Both the position numbers and the translations under genes were made by a program. Below the pieces are notes generated by a model. It searched no databases, was not told where the DNA came from, and saw only the letters and a program-made list of their open reading frames with translations. From an uncultured Chitinophaga sp. (lineage in GTDB: Bacteria; Bacteroidota; Bacteroidia; Cytophagales; Cyclobacteriaceae): 64,000 nucleotides of DNA. Shown here piece after piece: positions 52,428 through 61,492 of the stretch. The stretch is taken from contig CABHOK010000003.1 in the NCBI GenBank assembly GCA_902168205.1, positions 992,001 through 1,056,000 on the forward strand. Direction: 5' to 3'. The stretch's first letter is position 1; every line of letters begins with the position of its first letter.

Positions 52428-52435
52428 TATTTTTG
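52428..52435 (+). promoter_or_regulatory. -7 box just before the ribE start codon
   Basis: TATTTTTG matches the TAnnTTTG consensus exactly and ends 4 bases before the ATG. Transcription starting 5-7 bases past the box would make the ribE mRNA leaderless or nearly so. Confidence 0.6.
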
Positions 52436-52439
52436 CCGC

Positions 52440-53030
52440 ATGTTTACAGGAATCATTGAAACAGTAGCCGAGGTTACGTCCATTCGCGATGAAGGCACGA
52501 ACCGTCATTTCAAAATAAAAAGCACATTAACCCGCGAGTTGAAAGTTGATCAGAGTGTATCTCACAACGGTGTCTGCCTTACGGTGGTGTCGCTGGAAGG
52601 TGATGCATATTGGGTAACGGCTGTTCAGGAGACTTTGCAGAAATCCAACCTGTCTCATTTAAAAGAGGGAAGCAAGGTAAACCTGGAACGTTGCATGCTG
52701 AACAACGGCCGGTTCGATGGACACATAGTTCAGGGGCACGTTGATCAGACCGGAGTGGTTAAATCAATCGAAGAGGTAGGCGGAAGCTGGCTCTTCCATT
52801 TTGAGTATGATGCTGCTCATGGAAATGTAACGGTTGAGAAGGGATCGATCGCGGTGAACGGTGTAAGTCTTACCTGTTTCAATAGTACAGCAAACAGTTT
52901 TACCATTGCTATCATTCCCTATACTTACGAGCACACCAGCTTCCACCAGCTGAAAGCGGGAGACGTTGTAAACCTGGAGTTTGATATTATCGGTAAATAT
53001 GTAAAGCGCCTGCTCGGTATAGCCAAGTAA
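52440..53030 (+). CDS. ribE: Riboflavin synthase, alpha chain
   Basis: A 196-residue riboflavin synthase with the two homologous lumazine-binding domains. It begins MFTGIIETVAEVTSI and carries VSHNGVCLTVV and GSIAVNGVSLTC as the paired repeat signatures, with GRFDGHIVQGHVDQTG between. It catalyses dismutation of two dimethylribityllumazines to riboflavin. No other riboflavin genes are adjacent and no FMN riboswitch is seen. The stop codon ends at the base directly before the stop codon of the convergent PAP2 gene. Confidence 0.96.
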   Translation: MFTGIIETVAEVTSIRDEGTNRHFKIKSTLTRELKVDQSVSHNGVCLTVVSLEGDAYWVTAVQETLQKSNLSHLKEGSKVNLERCMLNNGRFDGHIVQGHVDQTGVVKSIEEVGGSWLFHFEYDAAHGNVTVEKGSIAVNGVSLTCFNSTANSFTIAIIPYTYEHTSFHQLKAGDVVNLEFDIIGKYVKRLLGIAK

Positions 53031-53627
53031 TCACGAAGAGCGGAGCTGCCGCCTGTGGTATTGGTCTTGCAACCATTGATGAAAGGTATAGCTTATCATG
53101 CCGGCAGCAATGCCAACAAAGGCTCCTACAATTACATCGCCCGGGTAGTGTACACCGAGGTATATACGTGTATACGTTACGAGTATAGCCCAGAGGAATA
53201 TCAGCCCGATGCGCTTTCTTGTTTTACGAAGCAGCAGGAAAAGTAATGTTGCGATACCAAAGGTGTTAGCTGCATGACTGGACGCAAATCCGAAACGTCC
53301 TCCTTTATAGAGTTCGCCACTTGCCTTGCGCGCCAGATGTACCAGGCCATCTAATGTAGGCTCGTGCGAAGGACGAAGTCTTTCAAAGTAGGGTTTCATC
53401 AAACCACTGGTAGTCTGGTCTGCAATAACGATAGTAAGTACAATAGCGATGATCGCAATCCATACTTCTTTTTTATACTCTCTGAAAAGCAGGTATAGCA
53501 GCACAGCATAGAGCGGCACCCACGCAATGGTTTGGGTAAGAAAAAGCATAACCTGGTCGAGCCAGGTTGTATGAAACCCGTTCAGGTAAAGAAATAACTT
53601 TTTATCAAGCTCAATTAACCTTTCCAT
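53031..53627 (-). CDS. PAP2-family membrane phosphatase
   Basis: A 198-residue membrane protein with about six hydrophobic segments and the three phosphatase motifs: KPYFERLRP (about 78-86), SSHAANTFG (about 114-122) and RIYLGVHYPGDV (about 154-165). It removes phosphate from lipid phosphates such as undecaprenyl pyrophosphate or phosphatidate on the outer face of the inner membrane. Its start overlaps the end of the histidine-kinase gene by 17 bp, so the two are co-transcribed. Its end abuts ribE with no spacer. Confidence 0.92.
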   Translation of the reverse strand: MERLIELDKKLFLYLNGFHTTWLDQVMLFLTQTIAWVPLYAVLLYLLFREYKKEVWIAIIAIVLTIVIADQTTSGLMKPYFERLRPSHEPTLDGLVHLARKASGELYKGGRFGFASSHAANTFGIATLLFLLLRKTRKRIGLIFLWAILVTYTRIYLGVHYPGDVIVGAFVGIAAGMISYTFHQWLQDQYHRRQLRSS

Positions 53628-55632
53628 TCGTTCTTATTTTCAAAGCTATCTTCTCATTCTCCGATTCAATCCACTCCACGGCATCCTGCATCGATGTAAA
53701 GTATCGTTGCGTGATACCGAAAGGCGCAGTAACGTCCTGTATACTTTGAATATAGTTGTCAATGTGGCTATCGGCATTTGGGTGTACCGTAGCAATACGT
53801 GTCAATCCGTTACGCGCTGATTCAGGAATTATCTCGCGGAACATCCATCGCTGGTCCTCCTTGTCAATATATCCGTGGCGCGAAAGGTCGGCAATAAAAT
53901 TGGGAGTATTATATACTTTCACAAAATCTAATGTCTTCGCGAAAGCATGGCGGTATTGTTCGCTGGTAACAGACTCCTGCCAGATTATACCGGTAGCGTT
54001 AAGTTGTGCATCATAAAAGATCTCGGCATACCGCTCTTTCAGTAACACCTGGCGCTGTATATCTTCCGGCTTCTTCAGGTACACTGTAAATTTAGTATAG
54101 CGATTTATTTCGCTGTCAACCGTAATATGTCCTCCGAGCGCTTCTACCTGTAACTTCACCAGGTATAACCCCAAACCTTTTCCTTCGGTGTGAAAGTGAA
54201 AACGCTTGTATAGCTTGAAGAGGTTATCGCGGTTTCGCTTCAGATCAATGCCCAGCCCGTTGTCCTGTACCTCCAGGATATAGTACATTTCATCTTCCGA
54301 TGATGTTATTTCAATAATAACGGGTTGCCGTTCCGAGGAGCGGTATTTCAGTGCATTGTTCAACAGGTTATACACAATGCTGTGCACCATCGGCTTTACT
54401 GAATATATATAGTGCTGATGAATGTTCTTGACCAGTATTACGTCCGACTGCAGCGTGTCTTTGTGCAGAATCGCGAATGTCTCATCGATCTCTTCCTCAA
54501 TGCTGATCTTCTGGCGGATCTTGAATATATCATGACGAATGTCGATGATCTTGGTGAGATCTTTAATGATCATGTCCAATCGTTCGGTAGACGTGCGAAT
54601 GTGATCGAGTATCTCGGCATCACTCTGAGCGAGTGCTGTAGGCTCCAACAGGTTGATCAGTCCGAGTAAGCTGGCTACCGGTCCGCGTAAATTATGAGAC
54701 ACCGTATAGGAGAACTGTCGCAGCTCGTTGTTGTGTTTGATCAGTTCCGAGTTTGTCTCCGTCAGATCTTTATTCTTTTCGAGTAACTCCGAGGTGAGTG
54801 ATTGATTTTGGGTGAGCAGCCTGTTCTTTTGTTCTTCAATCATCCGATACGCATCGAGTAATTGCCGCTGGTTTGTTTCCAGTACATCACTTTGTGCCTG
54901 CAGCTCGGAAGTCTGTGCTTCGATCTCTGCATTCTTCTCCGTCAGAATTTCATTGGTATCATTCAGCTCATCGATTAACTCCATGTTTCGGGCTTCGTTC
55001 CGTTCGGATGTCCACTTCAGAAAAGCGAGTGCACTTACCAGTAAACAATAGGATATAAAGATGACAACATTGGCAAAGTAATACGTGGATGCTTTCAGAC
55101 GATCCTGTGAATAACCAACACTGAACCACTGATGAAGCGGATCGTACGCCAGTAATATCACCATACCTGCGAGTGAACAAAACAGCAATAACTTTTTCTC
55201 GTGCAGGGAGAACAACACCCAGGGAAATGAGCAACTGCCGAGTATAACAAAGCGGAATGTAAAGTAGTCCAGCTCTTCGGGCGAGTTATAGTAAATTGTT
55301 TTGGAGTAAATAGAAAGCGCAGTAATGATAACAGGTATCAGAAGGCACGTCCATATACGGCTGATGTTAACGAACCCGAAACGATTTAGTAAAATCGTAT
55401 TGGCCGCCAACAGCCCGATAGCCGGAATCGCACCGGTAACAACACTCCAGCCATACCATGTATAATAAAATACAAAGAGCAATAACGTTAATGCAACCAG
55501 GCTTAGTCCGATGGCATTGGCTATAGTAACGCCCCTTCTTTCAGACAACGTTCTGGTATACTGACGTCCGGAAAATACAACTGAGTAGATCGGTTTCATC
55601 CAATGCGCGATGGTATCAGGGCTTTGTTTCAA
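53611..55632 (-). CDS. Orphan membrane histidine kinase with extra C-terminal domain
   Basis: A 673-residue sensor kinase. About seven membrane segments fill residues 35-205. A long coiled coil (about 210-305) leads to the phospho-acceptor box FSYTVSHNLRGPVASLLG (His313) and an HATPase domain with YNLLNNALKY, VQDNGLGID and GKGLGLYLV (to about 485). About 145 further residues (from about 525) resemble SpoIIAA/STAS-like domains (FIADLSRHGYIDKEDQRWMF, MQDAVEWIES), an unusual extension. No response-regulator gene is adjacent. A PAP2 phosphatase is co-encoded. Confidence 0.88.
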   Translation of the reverse strand: MKQSPDTIAHWMKPIYSVVFSGRQYTRTLSERRGVTIANAIGLSLVALTLLLFVFYYTWYGWSVVTGAIPAIGLLAANTILLNRFGFVNISRIWTCLLIPVIITALSIYSKTIYYNSPEELDYFTFRFVILGSCSFPWVLFSLHEKKLLLFCSLAGMVILLAYDPLHQWFSVGYSQDRLKASTYYFANVVIFISYCLLVSALAFLKWTSERNEARNMELIDELNDTNEILTEKNAEIEAQTSELQAQSDVLETNQRQLLDAYRMIEEQKNRLLTQNQSLTSELLEKNKDLTETNSELIKHNNELRQFSYTVSHNLRGPVASLLGLINLLEPTALAQSDAEILDHIRTSTERLDMIIKDLTKIIDIRHDIFKIRQKISIEEEIDETFAILHKDTLQSDVILVKNIHQHYIYSVKPMVHSIVYNLLNNALKYRSSERQPVIIEITSSEDEMYYILEVQDNGLGIDLKRNRDNLFKLYKRFHFHTEGKGLGLYLVKLQVEALGGHITVDSEINRYTKFTVYLKKPEDIQRQVLLKERYAEIFYDAQLNATGIIWQESVTSEQYRHAFAKTLDFVKVYNTPNFIADLSRHGYIDKEDQRWMFREIIPESARNGLTRIATVHPNADSHIDNYIQSIQDVTAPFGITQRYFTSMQDAVEWIESENEKIALKIRTNGKVN

Positions 55633-55807
55633 ATTTAAACAATAAACGGTTACTTCAATCTGTATACCCCACAGATCAAAAGCTTATGGCCAGTACGTTG
55701 GTTACCATAAATATCGCCACGGTGTTTAAGTTTTTCGTTGATTTAAACCTGACGAAAGTCGTACCTTGGTGTGTAAAACAAACCATTTTGCCTTTAGTTG
55801 CTTTATT

Positions 55808-57292
55808 ATGAATAGATATGATCTGGTCGTTATCGGGGCAGGCCCTTCCGGTTATGCTGCCACGATGCGCGCGTTGGACTTCAGAAAGAAAACACTTCTC
55901 ATTGAACGGAACCTGGTAGGAGGTGCCGGTGTCGTGAATGGTGCACTGTCTTCCAAAACGTGGTGGGAGCTCTCGCGCGAAACGGCATCGTTCCTGAAGA
56001 ACCTGAAGCGCTTCAACCTGCAGGTACCAACCATCAATTATAAAGAGATACAGGATGAAGTAATGCGTGCCATTGATGAACGTAAAGGTATGCTCGAAGA
56101 ACATCTGCAACTGATGAAGAGTTCGCAGTATGCAGACCTGGTATCATTCAGACAGGGCACAGCAAAATTACTGAGTCAGAACGAGATCGAGATCACACAG
56201 GAAGACGGAACGCGCGAAGTAGTGTGGGCCGATTATATTATACTCGCTACAGGAAGCAGACCACGATATTTACCGGAGTTGCCGATCGATGAAAAGAGCG
56301 TAATGACCAGCGAGGGCATTGAGAAGATGGAAGATTTTCCGGAGAGCATGGTGATTGTCGGTGCCGGGGTTATCGGATGTGAATATGCTACAATCTTTTC
56401 GGGCTTTGGAAAAACAAAGGTACACCTGATCGATAAAGGCAATCGTATACTGCCGTTTGAAGATGAAGATATAGTACATGTTATTGAACGTAACATGGAG
56501 AACAGCGGTGTACTCATTCACCGTAACTCGCGTCTCATTCGCATGGAGATCAAGCACGGACGTGTAGAGTATGAATTGGAATACGATGACGGAACCAAGT
56601 CGGTGTTCAATGTAGAGAAAGCGCTTGTTGCTGTAGGACGTATACCGAATTATGAAGACCTGTGGGATGAGAAGGTTGATATCAGCATTTCAAAACGTGG
56701 CATTGAAGACAACGATACGCAAACAAATATATCCAACATCTATGCGGTAGGGGATATCACAGCTGATATATCACTGGTAAATGTAGGTGAACTCGAAGGA
56801 CGTTATGCCGTAGAAAAGATATTTGGTAGTCCGGAGCGGAAGCTGGTATATGAGAACATCAGCACGATTATGTTCCTGAACCCGGAAGTGGCGGGCGTAG
56901 GACTGAATGAGACACAGGCCCGCGAAAAAAATATAGATTACAAAGTAGTAACGCTGGACTATAGCTGCATTCCGCGCGCTATCGCGAAACGCAATACACA
57001 AGGATTTATCAAGCTGCTCGTTACCAACGATGATCACATGAAGATACTCGGTCTCAAGATTATAGGTAATCATGCCTCCAGCGCTATACAAGCCGTAGCA
57101 TTGTTGATCTGGATGAACAAAGGTATAGAAGAACTGGCCGAGTGTGTCCATCCCCATCCATCCATCACCGAAGGTATACAGGAATGTGTACGCATGCTCT
57201 TAGGTAAATCACTCTTCAAACCCGATGCACTGAAAGGTAAACTATCCTGCCGCACCAGCATGAGTGGAGTCTACGCAGACATTCGATTTTAG
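55808..57292 (+). CDS. SthA-like pyridine-nucleotide oxidoreductase lacking redox cysteines
   Basis: A 494-residue flavoprotein of the class I pyridine nucleotide-disulfide oxidoreductase family, from ATG 55808 (MNRYDLVVIGAGPSGYAA). GAGPSG binds FAD, IVGAGVIGCEYATIF is the NAD(P) Rossmann motif, and the C-terminal HPHPSITEG is retained. Where active family members have GGTCLNVGCIPSK this protein has GGAGVVNGALSSK (38-50), so both redox cysteines are replaced (Gly41, Ala46). SthA transhydrogenases also depart from the disulfide motif, so transhydrogenase activity is the best guess, but a diaphorase-like function is equally possible. Confidence 0.85.
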   Translation: MNRYDLVVIGAGPSGYAATMRALDFRKKTLLIERNLVGGAGVVNGALSSKTWWELSRETASFLKNLKRFNLQVPTINYKEIQDEVMRAIDERKGMLEEHLQLMKSSQYADLVSFRQGTAKLLSQNEIEITQEDGTREVVWADYIILATGSRPRYLPELPIDEKSVMTSEGIEKMEDFPESMVIVGAGVIGCEYATIFSGFGKTKVHLIDKGNRILPFEDEDIVHVIERNMENSGVLIHRNSRLIRMEIKHGRVEYELEYDDGTKSVFNVEKALVAVGRIPNYEDLWDEKVDISISKRGIEDNDTQTNISNIYAVGDITADISLVNVGELEGRYAVEKIFGSPERKLVYENISTIMFLNPEVAGVGLNETQAREKNIDYKVVTLDYSCIPRAIAKRNTQGFIKLLVTNDDHMKILGLKIIGNHASSAIQAVALLIWMNKGIEELAECVHPHPSITEGIQECVRMLLGKSLFKPDALKGKLSCRTSMSGVYADIRF

Positions 57293-57549
57293 GTTTGGCT
57301 GCGTGTATGCCATGGATGGCGATTTACCTATAGCAGTTGCTAGCTTATGGCTACTAGCTGCTAGTCGTTGTTGCTATGGCTACTATTGCGTTAAATAAGC
57401 TGCTAGCCCCCGGACACTACTGGCCTCTGGTCACTAACTGCTAGACGCTCTTCTGTTAGTTGCTGATTGCGTTAAGTGGCGCAGTGCCTCTGCATTCTCC
57501 AGTAGCCAGCGGACAGAAGCCAGCAGCCTTTCTCGCGGCTCGCAGCTTT
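57293..57549. repeat. GCTAGC-rich intergenic repeat region
   Basis: These 257 bp between the SthA-like gene and hisIE hold degenerate repeats of words such as GCTACTAGCTGCTAGT, GTTGCTAGC, AAGCTGCTAGC and CACTAACTGCTAGACG, then AGTAGCCAGCGG and AGAAGCCAGCAGCC. The tracts are partly self-complementary. There is no ORF of interest and no clear terminator for either convergent gene. Confidence 0.65.
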
Positions 57550-58149
57550 TTATTTCGCGTGTCGCTTCTTCAGCACGTCCAATACTTCATTCAGTGTATA
57601 GCCTTTCGCAGTGAGCAGCACAAGGTAATGGTATAGCAGGTCGGAGGCTTCTCCGAGGAACAGGTCTTTGTTGTCGTCTTTGGCTTCGATTACCAGTTCT
57701 ACGGCTTCTTCTCCAACTTTTTGTGCTACTTTATTTATACCTGAGTCGAGCAGCTTGTTGGTATAGGAACCTTTCTGCGGATTGACTTTGCGATCTTCGA
57801 TGATGGCCGCGAGTGAAGAAAGATTCCAGTCATCGTTCGTTTCGTTGAAGCATGTATCGGCACCGGTATGACATGCAGGACCTTTGGGATTTGCTTTGAC
57901 AAGCAGCGTGTCTTGGTCGCAGTCGAGGAGTATATCTACTAATTCAAGAAAGTTGCCGGATGTTTCTCCTTTTGTCCAGAGGCGTTGCTTGCTGCGGCTG
58001 TAGAACGTTACCCGCTTGTCGCGCAATGTTTTTTGATACGCTTCTTCATTCATAAAACCCAGCATCAGCACTTTGTTGGTGCGTGCATCCTGAACAACAG
58101 CCGGAACAAGTCCGTTAAGCTTTGAGAAATTTATTTTAAGATCTTTCAT
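57550..58149 (-). CDS. hisIE: Bifunctional phosphoribosyl-AMP cyclohydrolase / phosphoribosyl-ATP pyrophosphatase
   Basis: A 199-residue fusion of HisI and HisE, steps 3 and 2 of histidine synthesis. The N-terminal cyclohydrolase half has VTFYSRSKQRLWTKGETSG (about 45-63) and the metal-binding DCDQDTLLVKANPKGPACHTG (about 75-95) with downstream Cys. The pyrophosphatase half (about 110-199) contains KVGEEAVELVIEAK and DLLYHYLVLL. It is the last gene of the his operon. Confidence 0.96.
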   Translation of the reverse strand: MKDLKINFSKLNGLVPAVVQDARTNKVLMLGFMNEEAYQKTLRDKRVTFYSRSKQRLWTKGETSGNFLELVDILLDCDQDTLLVKANPKGPACHTGADTCFNETNDDWNLSSLAAIIEDRKVNPQKGSYTNKLLDSGINKVAQKVGEEAVELVIEAKDDNKDLFLGEASDLLYHYLVLLTAKGYTLNEVLDVLKKRHAK

Positions 58150-58192
58150 TATCAGTTCGGTTGAGGTGCCATCGGATAAACTATATATAGTG

Positions 58193-58951
58193 TCAGTTCA
58201 TCCGCATGGTAATGTTCTTGGTATTCAGGAATGCTTTCAGTTCCGGGATCTTGATCTCACCGAAGTGAAATATACTCGCTGCCAGTGCAGCATCTGCTTT
58301 CCCGAGAATAAAGGCATCGATAAAATGTTCTTTTGTGCCGGCCCCTCCGGAAGCGATCACCGGTATCTGTAACAAGTCGTGAAGTTTGCTGAGCGGATCG
58401 TTGGCGAAGCCTGCCTTTGTTCCATCGTGATCCATACTGGTAAAAAGTATTTCACCGGCACCGCGTTCCTGTCCTTCTTTTGCCCATGTGAAAAGTTTTT
58501 TATCGGTAGCATTTTTACCACCGTGCGTATGTACAGTCCAGGTGTTGTCGATCTTGCGGGCATCAATGGCGAGTACAATGCACTGCGCACCAAATGCCTT
58601 TGAAAGTTCATCGATAAGATTTGGATTGCGTACGGCCGCTGAATTTATACTTACTTTATCGGCACCCGCTTCGAGCAGCGGAGCAACATCGGCAACGCTG
58701 CTGATACCACCGCCCACGGTGAATGGTATATTGATGTGGCGTGCTATATCTTTTACCAGCGAAGCAAATGTTTTACGTTGCTCATTTGTGGCGGATATAT
58801 CGAGGAACACGAGTTCATCAGCACCTTGCTGCGCGTAGGTTGCGCCCAGTTCTACCGGGTCGCCAGCATCGCGGATGTTTACGAAATTTATACCCTTTAC
58901 CGTGCGGCCATCTTTAATGTCAAGACACGGTATAATTCTTTTTGTCAGCAC
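58193..58951 (-). CDS. hisF: Imidazole glycerol phosphate synthase, cyclase subunit
   Basis: A 252-residue HisF. It starts [20 protein letters not shown], carries the catalytic Asp11 and the second Asp in [14 protein letters not shown] (about 168-181), and has the phosphate-binding ASGGAGT (about 220-226). The (beta/alpha)8 barrel closes the imidazole ring using ammonia from HisH, which is encoded two genes upstream. The gene follows hisA by 52 bp and hisIE follows it. Confidence 0.97.
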   Translation of the reverse strand: MLTKRIIPCLDIKDGRTVKGINFVNIRDAGDPVELGATYAQQGADELVFLDISATNEQRKTFASLVKDIARHINIPFTVGGGISSVADVAPLLEAGADKVSINSAAVRNPNLIDELSKAFGAQCIVLAIDARKIDNTWTVHTHGGKNATDKKLFTWAKEGQERGAGEILFTSMDHDGTKAGFANDPLSKLHDLLQIPVIASGGAGTKEHFIDAFILGKADAALAASIFHFGEIKIPELKAFLNTKNITMRMN

Positions 58952-59003
58952 GGAAATATAGTTTAGTTCCTGATCGTATTTTCTGTTGCTATAGCTTATT
59001 ATA

Positions 59004-59717
59004 CTATAGCAGTGCCAGTTCTTCCAGTTTTACGCGTCCTTCGTATATAGCTTTCCCTACAATGACACCGTCTACACCAATCCGCTTCAGCTCCTGCAGA
59101 TCTTCCATAGTGCCTACACCACCGCTTGCTACCAGGTGAAGCTGCGGGAAACTTAGTATTAATGTTTTATAGAGTTCAATATTCGGCCCGGTAAGCATAC
59201 CATCTGTACTGATGTCGGTGCAGGTAACATATTCAATACCATTCTCAATATAGTCGCGAAGGAAATTCCGGATGTTGATGGATGAACTTTCCTGCCAGCC
59301 GCTGATTGCGATCGTGTTATTCTTTACATCGGCGCTGAGAATGATTTTGTCTGACCCAAACTCATCGATCCACTGGATAACTTTCTGAGGTTCCTTCACC
59401 GCGATACTTCCTAAATTTACCTGTTGGATACCGCGCTCAAAAAGTTTTCGTATCTCATCGTCTGTTTTTATACCGCCACCAAAATCAACAATAAGCTTCG
59501 TGTGCGCAGTTATACTTTCCACCACTTTCCAATTGGTAACTTTTCCGGCTTTGGCGCCATCCAGGTCTACCAGGTGTAAATATTGCAAGCCCTGGTCTTC
59601 AAACGACTTGGCAACATCCAGTGGATTTTCGTTGTATACTTTTTTCTGAGCATAGTCGCCTTGCGTAAGCCTTACACATTTGCCGTCTATCAGATCAATG
59701 GCAGGAATAATTCTCAT
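59004..59717 (-). CDS. hisA: ProFAR isomerase
   Basis: A 237-residue His[21 protein letters not shown] (catalytic Asp8 in AIDL), [36 protein letters not shown] (second Asp) and VASGGVGT. It performs the Amadori isomerisation of ProFAR to PRFAR, the step before HisHF. Its (beta/alpha)8 barrel is homologous to HisF. The start lies 43 bp after the hisH stop. Confidence 0.97.
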   Translation of the reverse strand: MRIIPAIDLIDGKCVRLTQGDYAQKKVYNENPLDVAKSFEDQGLQYLHLVDLDGAKAGKVTNWKVVESITAHTKLIVDFGGGIKTDDEIRKLFERGIQQVNLGSIAVKEPQKVIQWIDEFGSDKIILSADVKNNTIAISGWQESSSINIRNFLRDYIENGIEYVTCTDISTDGMLTGPNIELYKTLILSFPQLHLVASGGVGTMEDLQELKRIGVDGVIVGKAIYEGRVKLEELALL

Positions 59718-59760
59718 GAGGTTGATGCGGTTGGGTTGTTATTATCGCGTTAAAGTTACA

Positions 59761-60345
59761 TTATACCTTCAAAAAACTTTTCAGTACCAGTTCACCGGCT
59801 TTGGCCGATTTCTCGGGGTGAAATTGTGCCGCATAAAAATTATCGCGGTGCATAGCCGAGCTGAAGGGTGTGATATATTCGGTTACAGCCGATGTATAGG
59901 AATTAACCGGTACATAATAGCTGTGTACAAAATAGGCGTACTGATTTTCAATAGCAGGATCGAGCCATCCGTTGGCTTTCACAACGTTGTTCCAGCCCAT
60001 GTGCGGTACCTTCAGATCATCTTTCGGAACAAACAGTTTTACCTCTTCATCAAATATACCCATGCAGGTTGTATCGTTCTCTTCCGAGTGTCTGCACATC
60101 AGTTGCATGCCCAGGCATATACCCAGCACCGGCTGTTTGAGTGCAGGTACCAGCTGATCAAGTTTTTTATCACGCAGGTATCGCATGGTGGTGCTGGCTT
60201 CCCCTACACCCGGAAACAATACCTTATCGGCTTTCATGATCTCTTCCGCATTGTCGGTTATGGTAAAATCAACACCGAGTCGTTCGAGAGCAAACGAAAC
60301 GGATTGAATGTTACCTGCATTATATTTAATGATTGCGAGCTTCAT
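59761..60345 (-). CDS. hisH: Imidazole glycerol phosphate synthase, glutaminase subunit
   Basis: A 194-residue class I glutamine amidotransferase. The nucleophile is in GICLGMQLMC (about 79-88), and the His-Glu pair in QFHPEKS near the C-terminus; the oxyanion region is PGVGEAS. It supplies ammonia to HisF. The gene order hisB-hisH-hisA-hisF is the usual one for Bacteroidota. Confidence 0.97.
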   Translation of the reverse strand: MKLAIIKYNAGNIQSVSFALERLGVDFTITDNAEEIMKADKVLFPGVGEASTTMRYLRDKKLDQLVPALKQPVLGICLGMQLMCRHSEENDTTCMGIFDEEVKLFVPKDDLKVPHMGWNNVVKANGWLDPAIENQYAYFVHSYYVPVNSYTSAVTEYITPFSSAMHRDNFYAAQFHPEKSAKAGELVLKSFLKV

Positions 60346-60376
60346 GTTTGTGCTACGTCCTGTTAAACGTTTGATG

Positions 60377-61492
60377 TTATAATATACCTTTGGTACTGGG
60401 CAGTTGGTTCCCTTCTTTACGGACTGCCATTTTAATGGCCTTCGCGAAAGCCTTAAATATAGCTTCGATCTTATGATGCTCGTTCGTGCCTTCTACTTTC
60501 ACATTCAGATTGCTTTTGGATGTATCTGAAAATGATTTGAAGAAGTGATAGAACATCTCCGTTGGCATCTCACCGATCTTCTCACGCTTAAACTCGGCAT
60601 CCCAAACAATCCACGGTCTTCCGCCAAAATCAATCGCTACCTGTGCGAGACAATCATCCATCGGTAAACAGAAACCATAACGCTCTATACCACGCTTGTC
60701 GCCCAGTGCTTTCAGGAAAGCTTCACCGAGTGCGAGCGCTGTATCTTCAATGGTGTGATGTTCATCAATGTGCAGATCGCCTTTTACTTTTATAGAGAGG
60801 TCTATATTACCGTGCCGCGCCAGTTGATCGAGCATGTGATCGAAGAAACCAAGTCCGGTCTCCATCTGCGATTTGCCGCTGCCATCCAGATCGATCGTTA
60901 TGTCAATATCGGTCTCCTTGGTGGTGCGTTTTACTGTTGCCTTACGGTTAGGCCTGGTGAGGAAAGTATATATATCTTTCCACGATGTGGTTGTGAGTGC
61001 GCAGTGTTGCTCCAGGTTCTGCGCTTTCATTTTCTCTGCGAGACTTCCGTTGTTGAGCAGTATACCTTGTGCTCCTAAATTTTTGGCAAGTTCTACATCT
61101 GTCAGGCGATCGCCCAATACAAATGAATTCTTCAGATCATACGCATCGGTAAAGAATTCGGTAAGCATGCCGGTGCCCGGTTTACGCGTAGGTTTGTTCT
61201 CGCGCTGAAAACTCCGGTCGATATATATCTTGGGGAAATGTATACCTTCATTGGACAGCGCCTTGAGCATTTTGTTTTGAGCGGGCCAGAAGGTGTCTTC
61301 CGGAAAACTGTCTGTGCCGAGGCCGTCCTGGTTCGTTACCATCACCAGTTCAAAATCCGTTTCAGCGGCAATCTTGCTGAGCCAGGTGAATACACCAGGA
61401 TAGTATTCCAGTTTTTCAAGGGAATCGATCTGCTCATCAGGTGGTTCGATGATGAGGGTTCCATCGCGATCTATGAATAATACTCTTTTCAT
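60377..61492 (-). CDS. hisB: Bifunctional histidinol-phosphatase / imidazoleglycerol-phosphate dehydratase
   Basis: A 371-residue HisB fusion. The N-terminal HAD phosphatase half has the nucleophile motif FIDRDGTLI (5-13), VTNQDGLG (about 52-59) and [17 protein letters not shown]. The C-terminal dehydratase (from about 180) has [16 protein letters not shown] and [14 protein letters not shown], with the paired His motifs, and [10 protein letters not shown]. It carries out the seventh and ninth steps of the pathway. The start overlaps the end of hisC by 4 bp. Confidence 0.97.
   Translation of the reverse strand: MKRVLFIDRDGTLIIEPPDEQIDSLEKLEYYPGVFTWLSKIAAETDFELVMVTNQDGLGTDSFPEDTFWPAQNKMLKALSNEGIHFPKIYIDRSFQRENKPTRKPGTGMLTEFFTDAYDLKNSFVLGDRLTDVELAKNLGAQGILLNNGSLAEKMKAQNLEQHCALTTTSWKDIYTFLTRPNRKATVKRTTKETDIDITIDLDGSGKSQMETGLGFFDHMLDQLARHGNIDLSIKVKGDLHIDEHHTIEDTALALGEAFLKALGDKRGIERYGFCLPMDDCLAQVAIDFGGRPWIVWDAEFKREKIGEMPTEMFYHFFKSFSDTSKSNLNVKVEGTNEHHKIEAIFKAFAKAIKMAVRKEGNQLPSTKGIL

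Noticed and set aside
55676-56110. A 144-residue open frame on the minus strand
   Set aside because: It lies opposite the FAD-binding half of the SthA-like gene and has no family features; it is a shadow frame.
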